From: Helicoverpa zea
Lineage: Eukaryota > Arthropoda > Insecta > Lepidoptera > Noctuidae
DNA length: 64,000 nucleotides
Direction: 5' to 3'
Assembly (NCBI RefSeq): GCF_022581195.2
Contig: NC_061482.1
Span: forward strand, 2,666,001-2,730,000
Position numbers and translations under genes: made by a program
Part shown: positions 1-11,108 of the stretch, piece after piece
Position numbering within the stretch: position 1 is the stretch's first letter
Layout of the letters: every line of letters begins with the position of its first letter
The notes under the pieces: model-generated
Told to the model about the DNA's origin: nothing
The model's database searches: none
Seen by the model: the letters and a program-made list of their open reading frames with translations, nothing else

Positions 1-61
1 AATACGTAACTATGTATGTTTGTAGATTGCCATAATAAAGGTATTTATTTGTACAATTTAC

Positions 62-2202
62 CTGGAGAACCATGAGCCCTTTTCTGGTGTGTTCTTAGGC
101 ATGAACGGTGCCCGTTTTTCGGTCAATCTGACCACACCAACGAGCTCCACTTCCCCATCTATCATTGAGGGCTTGCGTTTCTCTTTGGGTCGCAGACTTT
201 GATGAATCCAGCCACGGTTGATCAGGATTATTTCCCTGTTATAAAATTATAGCATCTTTTAATACAGAACATACATTGTAAAACTGTAGGTCCGGCTGTC
301 ATTTAAACATCTTTGGCAGTTGTTATGGGTAGTCAGAAGCTAGTAAGTCTGACAACCAGTCTTACTTAGGGACTTGCCGGGTTGAAAGGGTTAGATAGGC
401 AATCGCTCGCAATTAGGCTGGGAGCTGGAGCTAGGCAGATAATACAGAACATGACAAATTTGAGAATGCAGATTGGGTTAGTCTTATAATAGACCAGCAA
501 TATTAAGACTACATTACTATATTGTTAAAACCTCCAACTAAGTTTGTTTGTGGTTGTAGGGATTTAATAGTGCAATGACTAATAATCAGACCTCTTCATT
601 GCCAGGCCAGCATCTTAGCTGTTGGGCAGTTACCAATTTACATTACATCTTAGGCTTACATTAGGTACAAAACAATAAGAAACTTACTTAGTATCGGACA
701 ACATAAATGGAGTTATCACAAGCCATCCTTGATTTCTTTTTGGATCAGACACTAGGGACCCAGTCCTGGGTATTGGTGAGTCTTGCTCTATCAATGCTCT
801 TGGCCCAATGAGTATTTCTCTGTCATGAAGAAACTTTCCTTTTACCTTTACTGGCGTGTACTCCATCTTTTCAAGATCTGAAAAGCTGTTATAAAGAATG
901 TTAACAGTCAGACCAGGCATAAGAAGATTAACCTTATTTCTATCAAGGAGATTATGGCTAAGACACATCTACACAGATTAATCTACCATAAGCTTCAACA
1001 ATCTTTCTCAAAATCAAGGTACATTATGAATGCTAGCTACCAACTGTAACTACCGTACATGCTGTGACTGCATAAAACCACTGATATCTAAGGGTGACTG
1101 CTGCTTTGACCCAAAACTATTCATGTAAATACGTACAAATCAGAAGATTATGTGCGGTTATTATATGCGGTCGGTAGTTGTAGTTGGCAGCAAGCATTCA
1201 AAACACACTTTAAGTTCCTTCAGTTAAACATCTTAGACAATGAGTGCTCAGAACACCCAGTAATAAGTATATTTACAGACTTTTTTGTGAACTACTCTTG
1301 AATGTGTAAATTGCTGAACTGTTTTATTAGATTGAAATCAAACAAATAAATTATTTCCATGGCCCTGAAAAATGGCCAACACTAATTTGAAAACCTGTTT
1401 TATTTTTATATTTAGTCAAGAGAGATACATCAGCATCATCAGCCCTTATCCCAATTTAATTTGGGGTTAGCGCAGCGTGCTTTATCCTTCCACACTCTTT
1501 TATCTGTAGTCATCTTGCGAGTAACATTCTTTCTGATCATATCCACTTTCACACAATCCATCCATCGTTTCTTCGGTTGTCCTCTTCCCCTCATTCTCAC
1601 AATATGACTCTTTCCTCTGCATCACATGCCCATACCATACAAACAACACCATACAAAATAATTACATAATACATGAAATACTAACTCGCTAGGCATGGGC
1701 CTAGGTGTTGCGCTTGTTTTAGATTGCATGATGTCGATCAGCTCCAGTTTCCAATTCAACCTGTAGACCTGCCAGCATCCCAAACCAAAGGAGCTCACCG
1801 GAATCATCTGAAATTAGACAACTGCAATTAGCATCACGTTTTTGCCATCTGAAAACTATATTTTAAATAATAAAATTAAATAAACAAACTACAAGTTGCT
1901 CAATGATTTTTAACGAGTACATGCTACTGTAGAGTATATTAATAGAGCTACACAAGCAAAAAGGAACCTTATGATGAAAAATGGTTAATATGTAATTTAA
2001 AAAACTGAGTACGAACCAATAATATCCACTTGAAAACCTCTCCAGGCTCCTTTTTAGGTTTAACTCTGTACGTTTTCAGAGCATTTGCAACAGATGTATT
2101 CAATCGTATCGTGGTTTTTATTGAAATATTAGGACATTTGGTGTGAGAATTAGACATAATAAAACGTGACCCTCTGCACAAGTTCCTAATCATCATGGAC
2201 AT
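62..2202 (-). CDS. SURF1: SURF1, cytochrome c oxidase assembly factor (5' part; 3' end outside window)
   Basis: SURF1 is a mitochondrial inner-membrane protein that helps assemble cytochrome c oxidase, probably at the haem-insertion stage of COX1. Four coding exons are visible on the minus strand: 2017-2202, 1686-1807, 688-885 and 62-235. All have GT-AG borders with matching phase, and together they give 226 residues of a protein usually near 300. The start at 2202 opens a basic, Ser/Thr-rich stretch that fits a mitochondrial presequence. Family signatures seen are the first membrane helix (KWILLMIPVSSFGLG then CWQVYRLNWK), EYTPVKVKGKF, ILIGPR, WLVITPF, ILINRGWI and VELVGVVRLTEKRAPF. The second membrane helix and the C-terminus lie left of base 1; the exon at 62 ends in a good donor, so the cut is only the window edge. 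An RTE fragment sits in the intron between 885 and 1686. Confidence 0.95.
281..430 (+). repeat. SINE fragment (lepidopteran tRNA-derived family, 3' half)
   Basis: The block starting AACTGTAGGTCCGGCTGTCA and running through 'cagtcagaagctagtaagtc'-like text and 'gataggcaatcgctcgc' matches copies at 53.9, 61.6 and 51.6 kb. It lies in a SURF1 intron and lacks the tRNA-like head. Confidence 0.6.
1431..1640 (-). mobile_element. RTE-type non-LTR retrotransposon, C-terminal fragment
   Basis: The minus-strand translation gives RGRGQPKKRWMDCVKVDM followed by the conserved end KARCANPKLNWDKG and a stop, typical of the extreme C-terminus of RTE-like endonuclease/reverse transcriptases in Lepidoptera. 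The segment before it (YGHVMQRKE) is in another frame, so at least one frameshift is present. A CATCATC trinucleotide tail lies at the plus-left side, which is the 3' end. It is a dead 5'-truncated copy inside a SURF1 intron. Confidence 0.75.
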
Positions 2203-3935
2203 CTTATTATATTTACAGTTTATTAAGTAAACAATAAATAGTAGGAAAATTACATGAAATCTAAATATTAAATATCCAATAAAATCCAGTCTCCATAGAT
2301 TTTGAATAGAATTTTATGTCATTTGAAATTGACAGACGGTGACAGTTAAATCGACACTGTCAAAAGTAACACAGGTTATGCTAAAATATGCGTTTAGATG
2401 TGGTTTAAATATTTTGATGAAAAATGATCCATAATTCATTTCAATACAAATTTTTTGTTTTAGTATTTAACAGAAGTATATTATGTATTATTTTCTACGC
2501 TACGTTAATTATAGTCTAGTAAAAATATGAGTTGTTTATAGAAATGGGACTGCATATTGTTGTCACAAGTTCACGGTCAACGGAGCCGGTGTTCGTAGCA
2601 ATAGGTCAATCGCACCAATAGGTCAATCGCACCGATTAAAATTTTTGTACTTTAGTAAAATCAACACAACTTGCTTTAGTAAGAGCAATGCACGATTTCA
2701 GCCAATTACTTCTTCCGCTTTTGTAATTTTACAAGGAGAAGATATAGGATACCTAAATCATCTTTTCTTGATAAATATATCCCTCTATTTTGTCTTTACT
2801 CCCATTATTTTCTGTATTATCTTTATGTAGGTACTTGATATGTACCTGGGGCACAATTCTGCTAATTTTATTTAAGCGACATACGATTGCTATCTGACTA
2901 AGATTCAATCACGATTGAATCGTATGTGGCATTCCGCCCGATAATATTATCCGCTATCCAATTTTCACATTATTACATTAGCAGGATCGGCCCCTGGTAG
3001 GTATACCTACATGCATGCGGGTTGACTTAGGGCCGAGAATACCAAAGGCTAGGTTCAGGTAGACCCGACACCTATTATGTTCTGACTATATTTACCTCCC
3101 TACCAATCTATGAATCATCAATTATATCTTGCCTTAATTTGCCATTTTGTCGTGGAAGCTAAGAAATGAAAAAAAAAAAATATATAAATATAACATACAT
3201 AGGTAAAATCATGGTAATATATATCGCTCTTCATGCTTTTTATCAATAGATTATACAGATTTTATAGTGGAACACCGTGAGTGGAACTATAATGTTTCTA
3301 TGCACAGGTGTTACAAGCCGGCTCCACGAAATGTACACAAATCCATGTGGCACCCGTGTTGGCACATTTGTAGACACGTAGCGTGCTACCCGATATAGAT
3401 AACATGCGAGAGATGGCGAGTGTCGATAGAACAAATCGATAACCAAGATATATTGTATAAGTTTTTTCATTTGTTTTAATTAATCAGTTTAATTGTGTAA
3501 ATTATTCATAGCTGCTATGACGCGTGATATTTTTTCTACCTTTTGATCCAAACAGAAATGTAGGTATATGTGTGGCCATAAACAAAGTTCTAATATAGGT
3601 GTTAAAATTAAATATTTTAAAATTTACGTAGCATTTTATGTGGCATAACATACTTACTATTGAAATTCCTTACATAACAAACTAAACCTGAAACACAAAA
3701 TAAATTTATTTTGTGTCTGAACACACTGTAGTTAGGAGTTTTTTACTAACAAAATTGTGTATTATAAAACAGCTTAATCACTTATATGTATTAAATCTGA
3801 TAACTCGATAACACTGCTAGGCGATAAATGATATCGAACTATCCAAACGCATTGGATCGTGCCTCAAAAGTTAAGCCGTAGGGTTTAATCATTGAGTCGA
3901 CCAAATTCGCGAGCAGCGCACGCGCTCCTATCGAC
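2203..3935. other. Intergenic region between divergent SURF1 and the membrane-protein gene
   Basis: This 1.7-kb AT-rich stretch separates two head-to-head genes. It holds a MITE (2848-2996), a two-copy 17-bp direct repeat (AATAGGTCAATCGCACC, 2599-2634) and a short CpG-richer block at 3905-3950 directly before the plus-strand start codon. I see no coding sequence; the short ORFs have no family features. Confidence 0.6.
2848..2996. repeat. MITE of the GGGGCCCGATTCTCCTAA family (diverged)
   Basis: The ends GGGGCACAATTCTGCTAA and TTAGCAGGATCGGCCCC are imperfect inverted repeats, and the interior has the family's CGATTGAATCGTATGTGGCA motif seen also near 23.0 and 27.9 kb. Confidence 0.75.
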
Positions 3936-6900
3936 ATGGCGACAGCCGGCGGATACGATACGGTAATTTTTTTTTAATTTTATTTGCAAACATTTTAGAG
4001 TAATATCGACTTTTGTAATTGTTAAGCGATTATTATTTGCTATGCGAATTCTTTAAATGAGATCAGAGATTTAATACTTACAAGGTTATACTAACATTGT
4101 TGAGTTTTTAGTCTCTGATTTTAACAGCTGGCCAGTAATTATCAGATATTTTTTTAAATTTATACATAACTAAGTATCTATACATTATTCACGGAGCCAT
4201 GAGCCAAAAGGTAAACAAATCATAAAAGGGCTTTTTATATGTCACGATAGAAGTAGTGATAAGTCGTGGCGGCCTAGTGGGTAAAGAACCAACCTCTCGA
4301 GTATGAGGGTTATGGGTTCGATATTATATTAATCTTGAACATATTTCTGAGAACCCTGTTAATTTCAAGACAGAACTCGAAATGTTTTCTCGATACAAAC
4401 ATTTTTTAAACTTACCTCTTAAAATGATCTTCCAACAAAAATATCTGTATTACTTATCAACGTACCTACATTGATAAAATTTGTAACATTAACGAGCCCA
4501 TATGTTTAATTTTTATTTTAGATTACTCAACTCTTTTAAAGCTATTAATTTATAAATATTATGTACCACCTATGTTACGAACGTCGCGTCAACAGGCTTC
4601 TCTCTCTTTCTGAGAAAGAGTGTTTTGGGTGCATTCAGCCTCTTAAACGCTCCAAAAATAACTAACTGTGAACCTCTATTGACAGTGGTTGCAATGGTTG
4701 GTGCAAACGAATGATTTGAAGCAACTGTGGGCAGCGCAACCCACATACATCCTTTCGCAGGCGGTTTACACTATAGCTGGACTAGTCACACTGTGGCACG
4801 GTATGTCTACATTTTATTATTAATTTTTATACAAACATCCGTGAAGTTTAATTTGCCTATGCGATTTTTATATAATTTCAATCTTTAGTATAGTTATCGG
4901 CACGGATAATGAGCTCTCGGCGGAAGAGTGGGGATCGCTTTGCGCCCTGTAGGTACACTTAAGGCAATAAACCAATAAATCACTTCTGCGCAGGTGAAGG
5001 TCAGGGCTCAATATCCTTGCCGATGATTATAAAAGTTGAAGTTTTTGTACTACAAGTAGGTATTTTAACATGTAGGCATTTAGACATGTTAACGTGACGA
5101 AGTATAATCACTGCCTTTTTATGGTATCTTTATTTGTTTTAAATGTTAATATATACCTACCGCAACACGTCGTTGGCTTGCTAGTGACTGCGGCACTCAT
5201 TACATATTTTTTATTATTATTTTTAAAGCTAGCACACGTTGTCCCTATACGCTGTTCCCAATATCCTAACAAATCAACAGATATTTTAACTGTGTCTACA
5301 GATAGATAGAATATTGAGAACGGCCGTAAGACGGTATGGCTAGCAGTTACGCTATAAACTGCGCAGAGTGGGTCTAAACTTCAAACTGTGGACACTCCAT
5401 TTCAAAGATCTATATGGAAGGGCGTAATAAACTTTTACGCTGCAAACGCTCCTTTATTAGCACATAGTACCTAGTAGTAATGTACGTGGCTATTTGTGTA
5501 GTAGGTAACTAGGTATAACCAGAAGTGTACCCCTTTTTTAAAGGTTGTTTCTACTAGACATGAAATCTTTGTTACCATTGTTTGGTGTCGTAGTTATTAA
5601 TAAAATAAAAATACTAGCTTTCAGCAAGGGTGGCAGATGGCCGTACCTCTGGTTGGGCACGATCCTCCACGGAGTCTTCACAGACAATTTCTGGCACTTT
5701 GCTCTACCGGAATACGACAACTTCTGGCACTCCCAGACACCTATCATCTTCCTGGGAGGAAGATTGCCTCTTCATATTATCCTTTTATGTGAGTATAATT
5801 ACCGTGGCCCAGCCATTTTATCCATTTATATATTTTTTTCCAGTTTTATAAACTAAACCATAAGATATTACAACAATTGCAGACATTAAAAACATCATGG
5901 TGAAGAATGAGTACCTAATTTTTACCTTCCTATCTTCCAGACCCCGCTTTCATATACCATGCCGTCTACGCAGTCTCCAGATTGAATCTCCCTAAATACG
6001 CGGAGCCGTTCGCGGTGGGTCTAGTGACGGTCCTAGTGGACATCCCCTACGACATTACAGCCGTGAAGTTCGTCCACTGGACGTGGCATGACACAGACCC
6101 CAACATATATGACCGCCACTACTGGGTGCCATGGAACTCCTACTACTTCCACGCTGCATTTGCTGCGAGTTTCTACTACTTCTTCATCGCGAGCAGATCT
6201 TGGTTCGCTCCGAAGGTTGCGCAGTGGGATTCTGCTGAGTAAGTTATAGTTTGTTGGACTTTTGGAGGCCTGTGAACGTGCTGCCGCGCACACTCTGGCC
6301 TGACCCAAATAAGACTTGCAGTCAAAAATATAGCCTGTCCCCCTTTGACTTTGAACAGGTAAAAAATTTCAGAGGTGTTTCTTTCACCTGTGCTTACCTA
6401 TATGTAAGTGGACAGGAGGGGAGGAGGAACAGAGAAGGTAGTGCTAATACAAATGCTAATAATGTTTACGTTGTCTCACAGCAAGAAGTCCGAATGGAAG
6501 GCGCTGCTGATCTCGTCGCTGCTGGGCATGCCGGGCGGAGTGCTCCTGTTCATCCCTATCTACCACCCCCTACATGACGTGTTCAAGATCCACTCCGAAG
6601 TCACCTTCTTCCTGCTGTTCGCTATCTTCGCCGTCATTGTGCTTGCTGGACTCTTGACTGACAGGGAGAAGACTTCCAAAAAGTAAGCAAAACACTTTTT
6701 CTTGCTTATGGATGGATTTTAAACCACCTCTCGTTCGATAAACGGCCTATTTATTTATTAGTTTGGTTGAAAAAAACACTAGTCTTTGTTTCAATCTAGC
6801 AGTGACTATTTTCGAAAGTCTCTTACTCGAGCTGATAGGTTGTATTGTTTGTGTAATAATTTCAGTTCATTCTTACTTATTCACTGTGTTTTCACTTGCA

Positions 6901-8207
6901 ATTTCTTCGTTTCAAGGTTAACAGCAATCGACTACGTGCTGATCCTGCAGCTGGCGGTACATTACCTGCTGTACTTGAGCTTCACGATATTCTTCAACCC
7001 TGAGCAGGAGTGGTCGCTAGGACTGCATGAGCCAGTGGGGCCGTGCAATGAAGTAGCTACGCTCACCACACCGTTCGGACAGGTGAGTCTAATTTGCTGC
7101 AAGTTAAAATTTACGCAAGGCACCATTGCTACTACTACATTACTCTTAACTGCTTGCAAGTCCCTGTAATACAAAGCAATAGACAATCAATTGTCTTTTG
7201 TATATCCGCGTTTCGACATACAATGGGTTAGTGCAGCTTACCTTTCTTCATAGTTTTAAAATACTTAGGTACCTAAGTAATAAGAATTATACTATCGTTC
7301 AAATATGTATAGTTATCGTGTAACGCGATAAGAATTACCTAAGATTTAATTAGAGTAGATTATTAGATAATAAGTATAACGGACACCTGTTACTAATCTG
7401 ATAAGCTTTTGCAGAAAGACAAGATGTTACAGTCATCTGTGGTGTACCTACTTACTTATTATCACTAGTTGTTTCCCTGCGGTTTCACTCGGATAAAATA
7501 TAGCTAATGCTATGGGATAGTTAGTTTCAAATTGTGACAGAATTTTTCGAATTACAAAAAAAATGTTCTTTATAAAGTTAAAATAATTGACTTACTTTAA
7601 TAGGTAGGTACAATTAACATGAAAATGTGTTCCCCTACCAGGTGCTGGAGAAACGTAAATATTTCTGCCCAACGGACTACAATGAGGACTATTTCGATTT
7701 CCATTGCGTCAAGGAATTGCCCAAAAATGGAGCCACCTGGTACGTCGTGTGCGGAACACCATTTGAGTAAGTACTTACTTGCCAATAATATTTTTTATGC
7801 CAGTCTAATTTCTCAGTAGACAAGATAGGTGTACATATAGAGATTTTTCAGTACTATTCAGGAGCAACCCGGAGACTTGAAATTGACCTTGTGTAACTCC
7901 TATGCAGTGAGTTAGGTATAACTACATTTAAATGTAAATGCAGTGACCTAAAGGATTTTTATGCTCGTATTCCGAACGACAAAAACCGAGCGAAGAATGC
8001 ATTAGTTCGTGTAAGAGTAGTCCTCTTCGTTTGACATGACCCGTTAACGGTTTCCTTTTAAATGCATTTTTACTTTTCAGAAACCGCGCTGAATACATCA
8101 CCGTGCTTTCTACAATCCTCGTGGTAGCTTCTGGAGTGTTCTACAGCTTATACTTCAAGACTGGTGGGGCCCCTGCAGCCGCTCCCAAGAAACTCAAGAA
8201 AAAATAA
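3936..8207 (+). CDS. Conserved multi-pass membrane protein of unknown function with KxKxx ER-retrieval tail
   Basis: I join eight exons: 3936-3962, 4686-4800, 5618-5788, 5941-6238, 6482-6682, 6917-7082, 7642-7766 and 8081-8207. All junctions keep phase, giving 409 residues. Exon 3 must start at 5618 (tactag acceptor) rather than at the nearer ttcag; only then does the frame read LWHAFSKGGRWPYLW. Several hydrophobic helices are separated by aromatic-rich motifs: GGRWPYLW (about residue 52), DNFWHSQ, GGRLPLH, VDIPYDI (137-143), HWTWHDTDPNIYDRHYWVPW (150-169), YHPLHDVFKIHSE and CPTDYNEDYFDFHC. The C-terminus PKKLKKK has Lys at -3 and -5, matching the COPI-dependent KxKxx signal, so I infer ER residence. 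I recall related proteins in nematodes and other invertebrates, perhaps the family listed as DUF7802, but cannot confirm the number. No enzymatic function is apparent. Confidence 0.87.
4262..4330 (+). repeat. SINE head fragment (tRNA-derived A/B boxes)
   Basis: The block GGCGGCCTAGTGGGTAAAG followed by 'accaacctctcgag' and a degraded B box (GGGTTCGATA) is the 5' tRNA-like head of the SINE that is complete at 34.6 kb. It lies in intron 1 of the membrane-protein gene. Confidence 0.7.
4889..5032. repeat. MITE with ATCGGCA-GGATA terminal inverted repeats, copy 1
   Basis: The ends ATCGGCACGGATAATGAGC and GGGCTCAATATCCTTGCCGA are inverted repeats of about 20 bp. The interior (GAAGAGTGGGGA, CAATAAACCAATAAATC, GCGCAGGTGAAGGTCAGGG) matches, reversed, the copy at 11601-11760. 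Confidence 0.8.
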
Positions 8208-11108
8208 ACTTTTGAATAGGTTATACCTATCTATTTTTAGTGCAGTCGATGAAAAACAAATATTCGATCAAGTTTTTGCGAGTTTCCTAACACAAATGTG
8301 TAAACTATGCACTTTTTGTTATATGGAAATATTTCATGGGAACATATTTGAATTTAAATTACCATCCTTCTGTCTTTTTCTCAACACTCGACTCATTTTC
8401 CATCAATGTGAGCCAAAACGTACACAATTACATATTTCGATATCGTGGGATCTCTCAACTCAATATTGTGTGCTCAGTGTGATCGTTTATTGAATAATTT
8501 GTTACATTGAAGACATTTTTTAATTTATTTTTATGATAATTAAATGAATTTGTGAATCTTACCTGTGTTTTTTAAAAGCTTAACTTATTTTGTAATGATG
8601 TTACATTGAAACTTGTAGGTAGTTGTGTAGGTACAGGGGCCCGATTCTGCTACTGAGCTTTTTTTTTATTTGTGTCAACATGTATAAAACTTAGTTTTTT
8701 TTAAAAAGTCTAATTTATGGCAACTTTTTTTTATTTTTAAATAGTGTATAGATTGAAATTAACGAAAATTAAGTCGGAACGCCAAAAATATAGCTAGAAT
8801 AATAAATATCCGAATACATAATGGAAAAAGCTACGTGATCACTTCCAGAATGTGACTCTATTGAGTATGATATTGACAAAAAACTACACAAAATATTATT
8901 AATATTTTTATTACTAATTAAAGAAAACAATCTTGTCAAAAGGAAAAAACACAATACACGACAATTCTTTGAACGTTTTATAACAAAAATCAAACTTCAA
9001 TTTCAATTATGTGACTTTTGATGCACATCGGATATTATTTTTTAAAATATTAAGCTATAATAAAAATATATTTCTGCAGTGATCCCTAGTTATGAATCAA
9101 AATTAAATTCCTGTCCATCGAGCGAAAACAGAACAAAACAGTATTTTATAAAGAATTTTAAATATTTTTTTGTTTCAAATAGAAAACAGGGACAGTCACG
9201 CAACTGAACGTCTGAAAAGTATAAAGCTTCATCTACATGGACGCTATTATTATAATTATGTAATATTCCAGATCAACATTTAATAATAATCAAGAAATAC
9301 TATATCTTTTCAATAATGGAACAAATAATAACAAAAAAATATTGTACCTCGTTTACATACCTAAAGATTGTAAACATGAATAAAATAAAATTGATCCCCA
9401 CAGAAAACTATTATTCTGAATTTCTGAAACAACATCACTGTTTCCATGTAAACTTAATTTTATAGGATCAGTCATGTTGTGACTTTGAGCTCAGCCCGTA
9501 TGTGACCATAGATTTGGTCACAAAACGGAAGTCACATTTTCATACTTGCCGATTAAAAAAAAATTATAAATAATTATTTGTAGTTCTTTTCCATTTGATG
9601 TCATTTTAAACAGTAACTTAAAGAAATGGCGGTTTCTAGAAATAAACAGCAATCCTAATATTTGGTTACGCTGTAGTAAAATTCAAACACAAATCTGAAC
9701 ATAAATTCCGTTCTTGTATGGAGCCAGCAACGAAACGTCTACGTTCCTCAAAATCCTCTTGACTTTAATAGTAAAGTAAAGTAAAAACCAGTAGTATGTC
9801 TAAGTAGTGCCTGTTTCAAAGTATTAGGACCCAAAAATTGTGGCTTAAAGTACTATAAAATGCGGTCACAATACTGAATGTTCAGGATGGATCAAAATTT
9901 CATCATCGTAGTTTTATACGTTTTTTTATGTAAATAAGCCAAAATATTACAAATGAATTGATGAATATTATTAAATGATGACATTTAGAAACTAAACCCC
10001 TTAAAAAAAGTATATCGTCCGTAGAAAAATCGCGAAATATTCTTGATCCAATCATACGAATTCAGCTGGGGACAAGCAAAAAAAGCCTACTCCTGTTTAT
10101 TTAAATGCTGTTAAAACAAAATAATGAATAATTGGAACAGAAACTAATATAATAAATTAAAATTAAATGTATATTCTTTGGTCCAGTATCTTTAAAAACT
10201 CAAATAGTTAATGGGTTTAACAATGAAATTAGGTCAAATCCGGGGGACAAGCAAAAAACGCACTTTACACAAATAAAAAAAAAAGCTCTACTAACATACC
10301 CAAGCAAGCAAGACCAAGCGTTGATAAGTTTTGACGTTCCGTTCCTTGCATGCACGTACCTACCTAGGTCGGCTCCATATAGTCATCGGCTAGGAAAATA
10401 ATGAAAAAGAAAATCCCTCATTGTAAATAGTAGCCAAAAATAAACAAATCTTTACAGTGCTGTCAAGCAACTTGGCTTGTCTGAAGTTGGCTGCTGTTTT
10501 CGCACGATATTCCAAAACTACTGCGCATGCGTGAAGCCGCCAATAACTAGCACCAGGTACTTAAATGGCAAAAACCGGCTGAAATAGATATTATATTTAT
10601 GATGTGATATGAAAGTAGCTTCAGTACCTTGTGTATGAGATAAAAAGAGTGAGCGACTGCTATACCTAGGTAACTTCGAGTCGAAGCTTCAGAAAGATTG
10701 TGAGAGGTAAGGTTGGAATGAACCCTGTCCATGAATAAAAATTCTTTATGTACAATATAATGTATTTATTTAGACTCTTAGAAGATTAACTGAGCACAAC
10801 CTGGATATAAATTACAAAAAAAAAACGAAAACAGAAGAATCTGTTATTTTACCTAAACATAAACTAGGTATTAACTTTTTAATATAAAAAGTGTGGCAAC
10901 AACAACCTATCTTTATACAAAAACTCATAACAAGAGAGGTAGAAAAAAATTACATAATTTTTTAATCAACAAACACGTACCTATGAAACACACAATAATT
11001 GTGTTACACAATAGAGGAAGCAAGTCACAGAAGTACAAGGAGGATACTATAATCTATATGATAATCAACATACACATATTAAACAACAATGAGATCAAGT
11101 AACAATTT
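8208..11108. other. Long AT-rich intergenic stretch
   Basis: The first 350 bases probably include the 3' UTR of the membrane-protein gene. A solo GGGGCCCGATTCTGCTA repeat end lies at 8636-8655. A short phrase GGGACAAGCAAAAAA recurs at about 10071 and 10240 in direct orientation. The small ORFs here have no recognisable features and I see no gene. Confidence 0.5.

Noticed and set aside
4983..5000. Micro-exon (GTGAAG) in the membrane-protein gene to fix phase
   Set aside because: It lies in a MITE; the phase is fully explained by the acceptor at 5617/5618.
5630..5851. Alternative frame through exon 3 of the membrane-protein gene (73 codons)
   Set aside because: It overlaps the real frame, lacks the family motifs and cannot join the flanking exons in phase.
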